Of a stretch of 32,826 nt of DNA, positions 18,435 to 25,974 are shown piece by piece (positions within the stretch are counted from its first letter, which is position 1; each line of letters opens with the position of its first letter). Under the pieces are notes generated by a model that searched no databases, was not told the origin of the DNA, and worked only from the letters and a program-made list of their open reading frames with translations. The position numbers were made by a program, and so were the translations under genes. The stretch comes from Bacilli bacterium (GTDB lineage Bacteria; Bacillota_I; Bacilli_A; RF39; UBA660): the NCBI GenBank assembly GCA_017542065.1, contig JAFXXX010000006.1, positions 1 to 32,826 of the forward strand. Reading direction: 5' to 3'.

Positions 18435-18459
18435 TTATCCACAACATGTGGTTTTTTTT
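18435..18459 (+). terminator. Hairpin with embedded DnaA box between rpmH and rnpA
   Basis: CCACA, three-base loop, TGTGG and eight T form a short attenuator-like terminator directly after rpmH. This would reduce transcription into rnpA relative to rpmH. The left arm is part of a perfect DnaA box, TTATCCACA at 18435-18443. Confidence 0.65.
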
Positions 18460-18477
18460 GTATAAGGGGACCAAAAT

Positions 18478-18798
18478 ATGAAAAAATTAAATATAATTAA
18501 GAAAGAAACAGAGATTAATGATATAATTCAGACTGGTCATAGAATCTATAATAAATACTACTATATATATAATAAGGAAAACAAAGATAATAAATATTAT
18601 AGATTTTGTATTTGCGTATCTAAAAAATTAGGTAATGCTGTTGTTAGAAATAAGAATAAAAGGCAAATTAAAGATATTATAGACAAGAGTAATTTATCAT
18701 TTAAAAGAGAAAATGATTATGTTATAATATTAAGGAAAGACATTACATCTCTTACATATGATCAAAAAAGAGATGAATTGTTAAGTATATTAAAATAG
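18478..18798 (+). CDS. rnpA: Ribonuclease P protein component
   Basis: 106-residue basic protein that assists the RNase P ribozyme in removing tRNA 5' leaders. The conserved RNR region reads NAVVRNKNKRQIKDII, preceded by FCICVSKKLGNAVVRN, which matches the central beta-strand and helix of the family. AAGGGGA lies about 8 nt ahead of the ATG. It follows rpmH beyond a weak hairpin and is followed 9 nt later by yidC. Confidence 0.95.
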   Translation: MKKLNIIKKETEINDIIQTGHRIYNKYYYIYNKENKDNKYYRFCICVSKKLGNAVVRNKNKRQIKDIIDKSNLSFKRENDYVIILRKDITSLTYDQKRDELLSILK

Positions 18799-18807
18799 GA
18801 GACGAAT

Positions 18808-19746
18808 ATGAAAAAGAACATTAAAAAGATTTTAGTATTATTCTTTGCTTTATTCTTATTAACTGGATGTACTAAAGTATTAAAAGATGGTAAGAAAGCA
18901 GTTGTATACGAAAATAAATCAGTAAGAATGACAATGTATGAAAATATATTATGTCAACCTGAATCAGAAGGTTTAATTAAGGAATACAATAAATATAAGA
19001 AAAAAGTTGATATTTCTAAATTACCAAAGTGTGAAAAATTTAAGATTAAAGATAGTAAATATGAAGGATTATGGGAAAACTTATTAGTTAAACCATTAGC
19101 ATGGGTTATAGTAAGAGCTAATAAATTCATTGGTAACTATGGTGTAACAATTGTATTACTTGGAGTTTTAATTAGATTATTACTTGCACCATTCTCATTC
19201 AAAACTATGGAACAATCAGAAAACATGAAGAAAATGCAACCAGAACTTGATAGATTAAACAAGAAGTATGAAGGTAAAGATGATGCTGAATCACAACAAA
19301 AGAAATCTCAAGAAATGATGGTTTTATATAAGAAATATAAGATTAATCCACTTTCTAGTTGTTTATTTGCATTCATTCAATTACCATTAGTATTAGCATT
19401 TTATGAAGCAATAAATAGAGTTCCAGTAATATTTGAAGGAAAACTATTTAGTTTAGTTCTAGGAACTACACCAATGAAAGCTATATCTGGTGGACATTGG
19501 GCATATATAATAATTGTAATTTTAATTGCAGGATCAACATTCCTTTCATTCTTTATGAATAAGAATTCTCAACCAGAACAACCAGGAATGAATCAAAATG
19601 TTATGAGTATAATGATGACTGGTATGATTACATTTATGTCATTAAGCTTACCAGTAGCTTTATCATTATATTGGATTGCAAGTACAGTATTTACAATACT
19701 TCAAAATTTAGTTATTATATTAATTAAAAAAAGAAAGGCAGAATAA
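18808..19746 (+). CDS. yidC: Membrane protein insertase YidC (lipoprotein form)
   Basis: 312-residue Oxa1/YidC/Alb3 insertase. An N-terminal signal with the lipobox LLTGC gives a lipid-modified Cys21, as in Gram-positive YidC1/SpoIIIJ. An extracytoplasmic segment follows, then the core: LIRLLLAPF with the hydrophilic-groove Arg, the cytoplasmic coiled-coil loop MKKMQPELDRLNKKY, INPLSSCLFAFIQLPLVLAFY and three further membrane segments, ending in a basic tail. It is about 50 residues longer than SpoIIIJ, mainly in the extracytoplasmic N-terminal part, which holds two cysteines (Cys49 and Cys75) that could form a disulfide. It lies in the rpmH-rnpA-yidC-jag operon. Confidence 0.96.
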   Translation: MKKNIKKILVLFFALFLLTGCTKVLKDGKKAVVYENKSVRMTMYENILCQPESEGLIKEYNKYKKKVDISKLPKCEKFKIKDSKYEGLWENLLVKPLAWVIVRANKFIGNYGVTIVLLGVLIRLLLAPFSFKTMEQSENMKKMQPELDRLNKKYEGKDDAESQQKKSQEMMVLYKKYKINPLSSCLFAFIQLPLVLAFYEAINRVPVIFEGKLFSLVLGTTPMKAISGGHWAYIIIVILIAGSTFLSFFMNKNSQPEQPGMNQNVMSIMMTGMITFMSLSLPVALSLYWIASTVFTILQNLVIILIKKRKAE

Positions 19747-19747
19747 A

Positions 19748-20356
19748 ATGAAAATATATACATACGAGGGTAAAAATTTAGAAGAATTAACACTTCAAGC
19801 ATTAAAAGAACTTAATGTTAAAGAAGAAGAAATGTTAACTTCAGTAAAAGAAGAAACTGTGGGTTTATTAAAAAAGAAAAAATATACATTAACTGTTGTA
19901 TTAAAAAGTGATGTATTAGCATTCTCAAAAGAATATTTAAAAACATTAGTTGAAGGTATGGGTGTTGGAGTTAACTTTGAAACTCTAAGAAAAGATAATT
20001 ATTTAAAGATTATTCTTCATCCAGAAAATAGTTCAATATTAATTGGTAAAGAAGGTAGAACTCTTTCATCAATTCAAAATGTTTTAAGAGCAGTTCTTAC
20101 AAAAGAAACTGGTATGCATATAAATATTATTTTAGATGTTGAAAACTATAAAGAAAAGAGTCAAAGACATATTGAAAGACTTGCTAAGAATTTAGCTAAA
20201 GAAGTTCAAAAGACTAAAGAACCAGTTAGAATGGATTCTATGAACTCTTATGAAAGAAGATTAATACATGAAGTATTAAAAGACTTCAAAGGAATAACTA
20301 CTGAAAGTGAAGGAGAAGAACCTAACAGAGCAGTTGTTATTAAACCAGTAGAATAA
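19748..20356 (+). CDS. jag: RNA-binding protein Jag/KhpB
   Basis: 202-residue protein with three parts: a Jag_N domain (MKIYTYEGKNLEELTLQAL, then a KKK-type loop near 43-46), a KH domain with the GxxG loop IGKEGRTLSSIQN, and an R3H domain with YERRLIHEVL near the C-terminus. Homologues bind RNA together with KhpA and affect cell elongation and division. The start lies immediately after the yidC stop. A terminator follows, ending the operon. Confidence 0.95.
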   Translation: MKIYTYEGKNLEELTLQALKELNVKEEEMLTSVKEETVGLLKKKKYTLTVVLKSDVLAFSKEYLKTLVEGMGVGVNFETLRKDNYLKIILHPENSSILIGKEGRTLSSIQNVLRAVLTKETGMHINIILDVENYKEKSQRHIERLAKNLAKEVQKTKEPVRMDSMNSYERRLIHEVLKDFKGITTESEGEEPNRAVVIKPVE

Positions 20357-20380
20357 AACAATCATTTGATTGTTTTTTTT
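20356..20380 (+). terminator. Terminator after jag
   Basis: AAACAATCA/TGATTGTTT stem with a minimal loop and eight T. Ends the rpmH-jag operon. Confidence 0.9.
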
Positions 20381-20478
20381 ACACTATTTATGTTAAATAG
20401 ATATATAATTAAACTAATAGATAAATAAAAATGATATTATTATAATAGGATATTGTAGTCAAAAAATGGATTATGAGT

Positions 20479-20484
20479 TATAAT
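20479..20484 (+). promoter_or_regulatory. Candidate -10 box for mnmE-gpsA
   Basis: TATAAT 28 nt before the mnmE start. The hexamer 17 nt upstream (TAGTCA, 20456-20461) is a weak -35. The rest of the interval 20381-20511 is A/T-rich with no other structure I can support. Confidence 0.5.
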
Positions 20485-20511
20485 ACATAAATCAAAAAAA
20501 GGAGGGATATC

Positions 20512-21852
20512 ATGAACGACACTATTTGTGCTATATCTACTGCTGTTGGAGTAGGGGCTATTTCAATAGTTAGAGTTAGTGGTGATGAAGCTATTAGTAT
20601 AGTTAATAAGATTTGTGATAAAGATCTAACTAAAAAAGCTAGTCATACAATTAATTATGGTCATATTGTTGATGGAAATGAAGTAATAGATGAAGTTATG
20701 ATATCTATTATGAAAGCTCCTAAAACATTTACAAGAGAAGATATAGTAGAAATTAATTGCCATGGTGGTATTAGTTCTACTAATAAAATATTAGAATTAT
20801 TATTAAATAATGGGGCAAGATTAGCAGAACCAGGTGAATTTACTAAAAGAGCATTCTTAAATGGAAGAATAGATTTACTTGAAGCTGAATCTGTTATGGA
20901 TATGATAGATGCTAAAACTGAAAATGCCAGAAAACTTGCTATGAATGGTATTGAAGGTAAAATATCTAATTTAATTCATGAAATTGTAGATAGATTATAT
21001 GATATTAATTCAAATATAGAAGTTAATATTGATTACCCAGAGTATGAAGATATTGAAGTAATGACTGAAGGTCAAATACAAGATGTATCTAAATTCATAG
21101 ATGAGAAGTTAAAAAAGCTTTTAATTGAATCAGAAAATGGTAAAATTATAAAAGAGGGTATAAATACACTAATACTTGGAAGACCGAACGTTGGGAAGAG
21201 TTCTATACTTAATAAACTAATTAATGAAGATAAAGCAATAGTTACTGATATTGCTGGTACAACAAGAGATATAGTAGAAGGACAAATAAGAGTAGGTGGA
21301 GTTTTACTTAATATTATTGATACTGCAGGTATCAGAGAAACTGAAGATGTAGTAGAAAAGATAGGTGTAGAAAAATCATTAAATCTTATTAAAGATGCTA
21401 ACCTAATTATATTAGTATTAAATAATAATGAACCTCTAACAGACGAAGATAAGAAATTATTAGAGATAACTAAAGATAAAAAGAGAATAATAGTAGTTAA
21501 TAAAATAGATCTAGATACTAAACTTGATACAACAGGTTTAGAAGATGTAGTAAAAGTTAGTGCTACTAAAGATATAGATATTCTTAAAGATAAGATATCT
21601 GATTTATATAATCTAGAAGAGTTAAATAATAAAGAATTAACATATTTATCTAATAGTAGACAAATATCATTAGTCAAAAAAGCTATTTCAATTAATAATC
21701 ATTTAATGGAATCATTTAATAGTGGTATTCCAATTGACATACTTGAAATAGATATAAAAGAAATATGTGAAACATTAAATGAAATAATAGGCGAAAGTTA
21801 TGATGATAAGCTAATTGATAGATTATTCGCTAACTTCTGTCTAGGAAAGTAG
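20512..21852 (+). CDS. mnmE: tRNA modification GTPase MnmE
   Basis: 446-residue GTPase that with MnmG installs the 5-carboxymethylaminomethyl group on wobble uridine 34. The N-terminal formyl-THF-binding domain starts MNDTICAISTAVGVGAISIVR, and EPGEFTKRAFLNGRIDL follows. The G domain carries G1 GRPNVGKSS (223-231), G2/G3 DIAGTTRD and DTAG, and G4 NKID; the C-terminal CLGK motif (Cys443) is intact. AGGAGGG precedes the ATG. Slightly shorter than the usual 450-460 residues. mnmG is encoded 1.5 kb downstream, separated by gpsA and a lipoprotein gene. Confidence 0.97.
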   Translation: MNDTICAISTAVGVGAISIVRVSGDEAISIVNKICDKDLTKKASHTINYGHIVDGNEVIDEVMISIMKAPKTFTREDIVEINCHGGISSTNKILELLLNNGARLAEPGEFTKRAFLNGRIDLLEAESVMDMIDAKTENARKLAMNGIEGKISNLIHEIVDRLYDINSNIEVNIDYPEYEDIEVMTEGQIQDVSKFIDEKLKKLLIESENGKIIKEGINTLILGRPNVGKSSILNKLINEDKAIVTDIAGTTRDIVEGQIRVGGVLLNIIDTAGIRETEDVVEKIGVEKSLNLIKDANLIILVLNNNEPLTDEDKKLLEITKDKKRIIVVNKIDLDTKLDTTGLEDVVKVSATKDIDILKDKISDLYNLEELNNKELTYLSNSRQISLVKKAISINNHLMESFNSGIPIDILEIDIKEICETLNEIIGESYDDKLIDRLFANFCLGK

Positions 21853-21857
21853 GAAAA

Positions 21858-22793
21858 ATGAGTAAAGTAGCAGTTTTAGGCAGTGGGAGTTTTGGTTGTG
21901 TACTTGCAAATCTTATTCAAAATAATGGTAATGAAGTAAAGATTTGGGCATTTGATCCAACAGAAAGAGATATCATTAATAATGAACATAGATGTAAGTA
22001 TATAGAAAATGGCAATATTAATCCAAGTGTAATAGCAACTTCAGATGTATCTGAGGCTATAGAAGGGGCAGAATATATAATATTAGTTACACCATCATTT
22101 GCTATTAGAAGTACTTGTGAACAAATGAAACCAACATATAAACCTGAACAATCAGTTGTTATAGCTTCTAAAGGTATGGAATATAATGAAGAAACCAAAG
22201 CAATTAAGACTTTATCAGAGGTTGCTAGCGAAGTATTAGGAACAGATATAGGTGTTATTTCAGGTCCATCACATGCTGAACAAATATATAAAGGTGTTAA
22301 AACAGGTGTTGCTTTATATGAACCTAAGAATCCAGATGGATTTAAAGAATTATTTAAAGGAACTAACCTAGAACTTGAAGATTGTAATGATCCATATGGA
22401 ATGCAAATATGTGCAGCATTAAAGAATATAGTAGCTATTGGAGTAGGTAAGGAAGATCCAGATGGATATAGTTCAAATGCTGGTTCAACTACATTCCAAA
22501 GAGGACTATATGATATGTTATTAATATGTAGTGCATTAGATGTAGATACAAATATAGTATTAGGACCTGCTGGAGTAGGTGATTTATATACTACTTGCTC
22601 TAGTTTAGATTCTAGAAATAAAAGATGTGGTATACTCCTTGGTCAAGGAAAACCACTTGATGAAATAAAAAAAGAAGTTGGTATGACTATAGAAGGATTA
22701 AATGCATTAGAAGCTGCTCATGCAATTATAGAAAAATATCATTTAGAAACAAAAATGATGGAAGATTTATATCAAGAATTATCTAATAAATAA
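21858..22793 (+). CDS. gpsA: NAD(P)-dependent glycerol-3-phosphate dehydrogenase
   Basis: 311-residue dehydrogenase that reduces dihydroxyacetone phosphate to sn-glycerol-3-phosphate for phospholipid synthesis. The dinucleotide-binding loop GSGSFG lies at 8-13, ASKGMEY carries a conserved Lys, LKNIVAIGVG holds the catalytic Lys, and LGPAGVGDLYTTC with SRNKRCG forms the substrate site. Length is at the short end of the family (about 330-340). The start follows the mnmE stop by 5 nt, so the two are co-transcribed. A gpsA next to mnmE at the origin is not the B. subtilis arrangement. Confidence 0.94.
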   Translation: MSKVAVLGSGSFGCVLANLIQNNGNEVKIWAFDPTERDIINNEHRCKYIENGNINPSVIATSDVSEAIEGAEYIILVTPSFAIRSTCEQMKPTYKPEQSVVIASKGMEYNEETKAIKTLSEVASEVLGTDIGVISGPSHAEQIYKGVKTGVALYEPKNPDGFKELFKGTNLELEDCNDPYGMQICAALKNIVAIGVGKEDPDGYSSNAGSTTFQRGLYDMLLICSALDVDTNIVLGPAGVGDLYTTCSSLDSRNKRCGILLGQGKPLDEIKKEVGMTIEGLNALEAAHAIIEKYHLETKMMEDLYQELSNK

Positions 22794-22808
22794 TAATAGG
22801 AGTATTAT

Positions 22809-23333
22809 ATGAAAAAATTATTGATATTATTAGGAGTTTTACTACTTGTAACCGGGTGTTCTTTAACTTCTAAAAAAGATGAAACTAAGACATTTACTAT
22901 AGATGGATATGGAACATTCACTATTAGTGATAATTATATGATTAGAGAAGATCATTCTACTAAAGATAAACCATTCTTTGTAGATAAGAAAGATGAACAT
23001 GCATCTAGACCAAATAATATTAGTACTAATGGTGGTACAAATAAGTATTCAAAAGGTGAAGTATTAAAGTTTAAGGATGCTATTACATATCAAATGACTT
23101 ATCAAGCTAAAGCTTATAAAGCTCAGTTAAATGGTAGTGGTTCTAAAACTGAACAAGGTTATGATGTATTAACATATTCCATTACAACATCTACAGAAAA
23201 AACAGTTCAATATTATATAGTTGGTGATTATAAATATTTCTTAGTTCATGCAACTATATTTGATTCAAAAGAAGAAGATTCAGTAATTGAAGCGGCAGAA
23301 TATATTGTCAATTCATTTACATGGGAAGAATAA
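22809..23333 (+). CDS. Small secreted lipoprotein of unknown function
   Basis: 174-residue predicted lipoprotein. The signal peptide has KK, a Leu/Val-rich core and the lipobox LVTGC, so Cys17 would be lipid-modified and the mature protein anchored outside the membrane. The mature part is a polar, mostly beta-type domain: FTIDGYGTFTISDNYMIRED near its start, GYDVLTYSITTSTEKTVQYY in the middle, and a final VIEAAEYIVNSFTWEE helix. That pattern recalls small PsbP/DUF1795-like folds, but I do not recognise a family. It follows gpsA by 15 nt and ends in a terminator, so it is the last gene of the mnmE-gpsA unit. Confidence 0.85.
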   Translation: MKKLLILLGVLLLVTGCSLTSKKDETKTFTIDGYGTFTISDNYMIREDHSTKDKPFFVDKKDEHASRPNNISTNGGTNKYSKGEVLKFKDAITYQMTYQAKAYKAQLNGSGSKTEQGYDVLTYSITTSTEKTVQYYIVGDYKYFLVHATIFDSKEEDSVIEAAEYIVNSFTWEE

Positions 23334-23346
23334 CATTCTTCTTTTT
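23325..23346 (+). terminator. Terminator after the lipoprotein gene
   Basis: GAAGAAT, AAC loop, ATTCTTC and five T; the left arm runs into the stop codon. Confidence 0.82.
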
Positions 23347-23348
23347 AT

Positions 23349-23377
23349 TTGATATAATATAAATATTGTAGTATAAT
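23349..23377 (+). promoter_or_regulatory. mnmG-rsmG promoter
   Basis: TTGATA (23349-23354), 17-bp spacer, TATAAT (23372-23377), about 25 nt before the Shine-Dalgarno AAAGGAGG of mnmG. It starts immediately after the preceding terminator. Confidence 0.8.
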
Positions 23378-23409
23378 ACGTTTGCTTTTAAAAAAAAGGA
23401 GGTGGATTT

Positions 23410-25233
23410 ATGGCTTATGAAGTAATAGTAGTAGGTGGAGGACATGCTGGTTGTGAAGCTGCATTCGCATCTGCTAACAAAGGACATAAAACACTATTAG
23501 TAACAGGTTCTATTGATAAGATTGCTATGATGCCATGTAATCCACACATTGGGGGTTCTGCTAAAGGTATTGTAGTTAGAGAAATAGATGCCTTAGGTGG
23601 AATGATGGGTAAAGTTGCAGATAAGACTTTACTACAAATGAAAATGCTTAATTTTAGTAAGGGACCTGCTGTTAGATCTTTAAGAGCTCAAGCAGATAAA
23701 GTTGCTTATCCAAAATTAATGCAAGAAGAACTAAAAAAACATGAAAATATTGATATTATTGAAGATCTAGTAGAAGACTTAATAATAGAAGATAATAAAA
23801 TTACTGGAGTTAAACTAAGTAATGGTGATATATATGATGCTAAAGCAGTTATATTAACTACTGGTACATATATGAAAGCTAACATATTAGTAGGATCAGA
23901 AAGAACTGTTTCTGGACCTGCTGGAACTAGACCATCATTATTCTTAAGTGATAACCTAGAAAAACTAGGATTTAAGATATTAAGACTTAAAACTGGTACA
24001 CCACCAAGAATTCAAAGAGATACAATAGATTTCTCTAAGACTAAGATGGAACCAGGGGATGATAAATACTACACATTCTCATTTGATGATAAACCATATT
24101 ATAAATTAGATGAACAAGAACCATGTTATTTAACTTATACAACTGCTGAAACTCATAAAATAATAATGGATAACTTAGATAAATCTAGTATGTATGGTGC
24201 TATCGAAGAAAAATTAGGTGTAGGTCCTAGATATTGTCCATCTATCGAAGATAAAGTAGTTAGATTTAAAGATAAAGAAAGACATCAATTATTTCTAGAA
24301 CCTGAATCAAAATACTTTGATGATATATATGTTCAAGGATTCTCAACAAGTATGCCTCATGATGTTCAAGAAAAGATGGTTCATTCTTTGCCAGGATTAG
24401 AGAATGCAAAAATACTTAGATATGCTTATGCTATTGAATATGATGCAATTGATCCAAGAGACCTTTATCCATCACTAGAAACAAAAATAATAGAAAACTT
24501 ATATACAGCAGGACAAATAAATGGTACTAGTGGATATGAAGAAGCTGCTTGCCAAGGGTTAATGGCAGGTATTAATGCTTCATTAAAGATTGAAGGTAAA
24601 GAGCCATTAATATTAGCTAGAGATGAAGCTTATATTGGTGTATTAATAGATGACTTAGTAACTAAGGGTGTTAGAGATCCATATAGATTACTTACTTCAA
24701 GAGCAGAATACAGATTACTTCTTAGAAGTGATAATGCAGATTTAAGACTTAGAAGACATGGATATGAAGTAGGTTTAATAGATAAGAAAAGATATAATAA
24801 ATTAGTTAAAAAAGAAGAAAATATCAACAAGATAATTGAAGAACTACAAGAATTAACTATTAAAGCAGATAAGAAAATGTCTTTATATGAATATGTTAAG
24901 AGGGTAGAAAACTCAATCTTTGATATTGAAGATAAACTTACTAATAAATATGATTATTTAGAATTAGAACAAGCAGAAATAATCATTAAATATGATGGAT
25001 ATATTAAGAAAGCTAGAAAAGAAGCTGAAAAAATGCATAAATTAGAAAACAAAAAGATACCAGAGAATATCAATTATGATGATGTTCCAAATTTAGCTTC
25101 AGAAGCTAGAATAAAACTTAAAGAAGTAAGACCATTATCTTTAGGACAAGCCTTAAGAATAAGCGGTGTTAATCCATCAGATGTATCTATACTATCTGTA
25201 TATATGAAGAGGTATTTCAATGACAATAGATAA
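23410..25233 (+). CDS. mnmG: tRNA uridine 5-carboxymethylaminomethyl modification enzyme MnmG (GidA)
   Basis: 607-residue FAD enzyme, partner of MnmE in wobble uridine modification. The FAD-binding GGGHAGCEAA lies at 8-17; MPCNPHIGGSAKGIVVREIDALGG, KGPAVRSLRAQADK, LKTGTPPRI, and PSIEDKVVRF are all diagnostic (each is a run in the first half). The C-terminal YEEAACQGLMAGINA and the helical domain for MnmE/tRNA binding are present. It is some 15-20 residues shorter than E. coli MnmG. AAAGGAGG precedes the ATG. The gene overlaps rsmG by 14 nt, the classical gidA-gidB order. Confidence 0.97.
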   Translation: MAYEVIVVGGGHAGCEAAFASANKGHKTLLVTGSIDKIAMMPCNPHIGGSAKGIVVREIDALGGMMGKVADKTLLQMKMLNFSKGPAVRSLRAQADKVAYPKLMQEELKKHENIDIIEDLVEDLIIEDNKITGVKLSNGDIYDAKAVILTTGTYMKANILVGSERTVSGPAGTRPSLFLSDNLEKLGFKILRLKTGTPPRIQRDTIDFSKTKMEPGDDKYYTFSFDDKPYYKLDEQEPCYLTYTTAETHKIIMDNLDKSSMYGAIEEKLGVGPRYCPSIEDKVVRFKDKERHQLFLEPESKYFDDIYVQGFSTSMPHDVQEKMVHSLPGLENAKILRYAYAIEYDAIDPRDLYPSLETKIIENLYTAGQINGTSGYEEAACQGLMAGINASLKIEGKEPLILARDEAYIGVLIDDLVTKGVRDPYRLLTSRAEYRLLLRSDNADLRLRRHGYEVGLIDKKRYNKLVKKEENINKIIEELQELTIKADKKMSLYEYVKRVENSIFDIEDKLTNKYDYLELEQAEIIIKYDGYIKKARKEAEKMHKLENKKIPENINYDDVPNLASEARIKLKEVRPLSLGQALRISGVNPSDVSILSVYMKRYFNDNR

Positions 25234-25927
25234 ATTAAAAGAATTATTAAGTGAAATAGGTATTACTCTTACTAAGAAACAAGGTAAACAATTACATAAG
25301 TATTATGACTTAGTAATAGAAGCTAATGAACACGTTAATTTAACTAGAATAACTGAAAAAGATGATTTTTATTTAAAACATTTCTATGATTCATTAACTC
25401 TAATTAAAGCAATAGATCTAAATCAAGAAATGTCTGTTTTAGACTTTGGAACAGGAGCTGGATTTCCTGGAATAGTTCTAAAGATTTGTTTCCCAAATCT
25501 AAATATTACTCTAGTAGATGCTTTAGAAAAAAGATGTAATTTCTTAAAAAAAGTAATTGAAGAATTAGAACTTACTGATATAGAAGTTATTCATACTAGA
25601 GGAGAAGACTATGCTAAAAGACATAGAGAAAAATATGATTTAGTAGTTTCTAGAGCAGTAGCAAACCTAAATACATTAGTAGAAATATGTTTACCAATGG
25701 TAAAAGTAAATGGATACTTCGTTGCTATGAAGGGAAATGCTGAAGATGAAGTAAAATCATCTATGAAAGCTATTGAACTTCTAGAATCTAGATTAGAAGA
25801 CGTTATATCATTTAATTTACCTATTGAAGACTCTGTTAGAAACTTAGTTAAGATAAAGAAACTAGGAAAAAACAAAAGAATTTATCCTAGAAATTTTGAT
25901 CAAATAAAAAAAAGACCATTGAAATAA
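25220..25927 (+). CDS. rsmG: 16S rRNA (guanine527-N7)-methyltransferase RsmG (GidB)
   Basis: 235-residue AdoMet methyltransferase that modifies G527 of 16S rRNA; loss gives low-level streptomycin resistance in several bacteria. The AdoMet-binding motif LDFGTGAGFPGIVLK (GTGAGFPG 77-84) and LVDALEKRCNFL, followed by VVSRAVANLNTLVEICLP, are typical. The start overlaps the mnmG end and has AGAGGT 7 nt upstream. The final codons lie inside a terminator hairpin. It is followed by noc, exactly as gidB is in B. subtilis. Confidence 0.96.
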   Translation: MTIDKLKELLSEIGITLTKKQGKQLHKYYDLVIEANEHVNLTRITEKDDFYLKHFYDSLTLIKAIDLNQEMSVLDFGTGAGFPGIVLKICFPNLNITLVDALEKRCNFLKKVIEELELTDIEVIHTRGEDYAKRHREKYDLVVSRAVANLNTLVEICLPMVKVNGYFVAMKGNAEDEVKSSMKAIELLESRLEDVISFNLPIEDSVRNLVKIKKLGKNKRIYPRNFDQIKKRPLK

Positions 25928-25938
25928 ATGGTCTTTTA
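25910..25938 (+). terminator. Terminator after rsmG
   Basis: AAAAGACCATT/AATGGTCTTTT around a six-base loop. The A and T ends on both sides make it usable in both directions. The left arm is coding (end of rsmG). Confidence 0.85.
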
Positions 25939-25974
25939 TAGTATTATTATATATAGAATAAAGAGGTGTGTATC

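Noticed and set aside
21072..21677. 201-codon minus-strand frame opposite mnmE
   Set aside because: Shadow of the MnmE G domain: Ser/Ile/Leu-rich, no motif, no ribosome-binding site.
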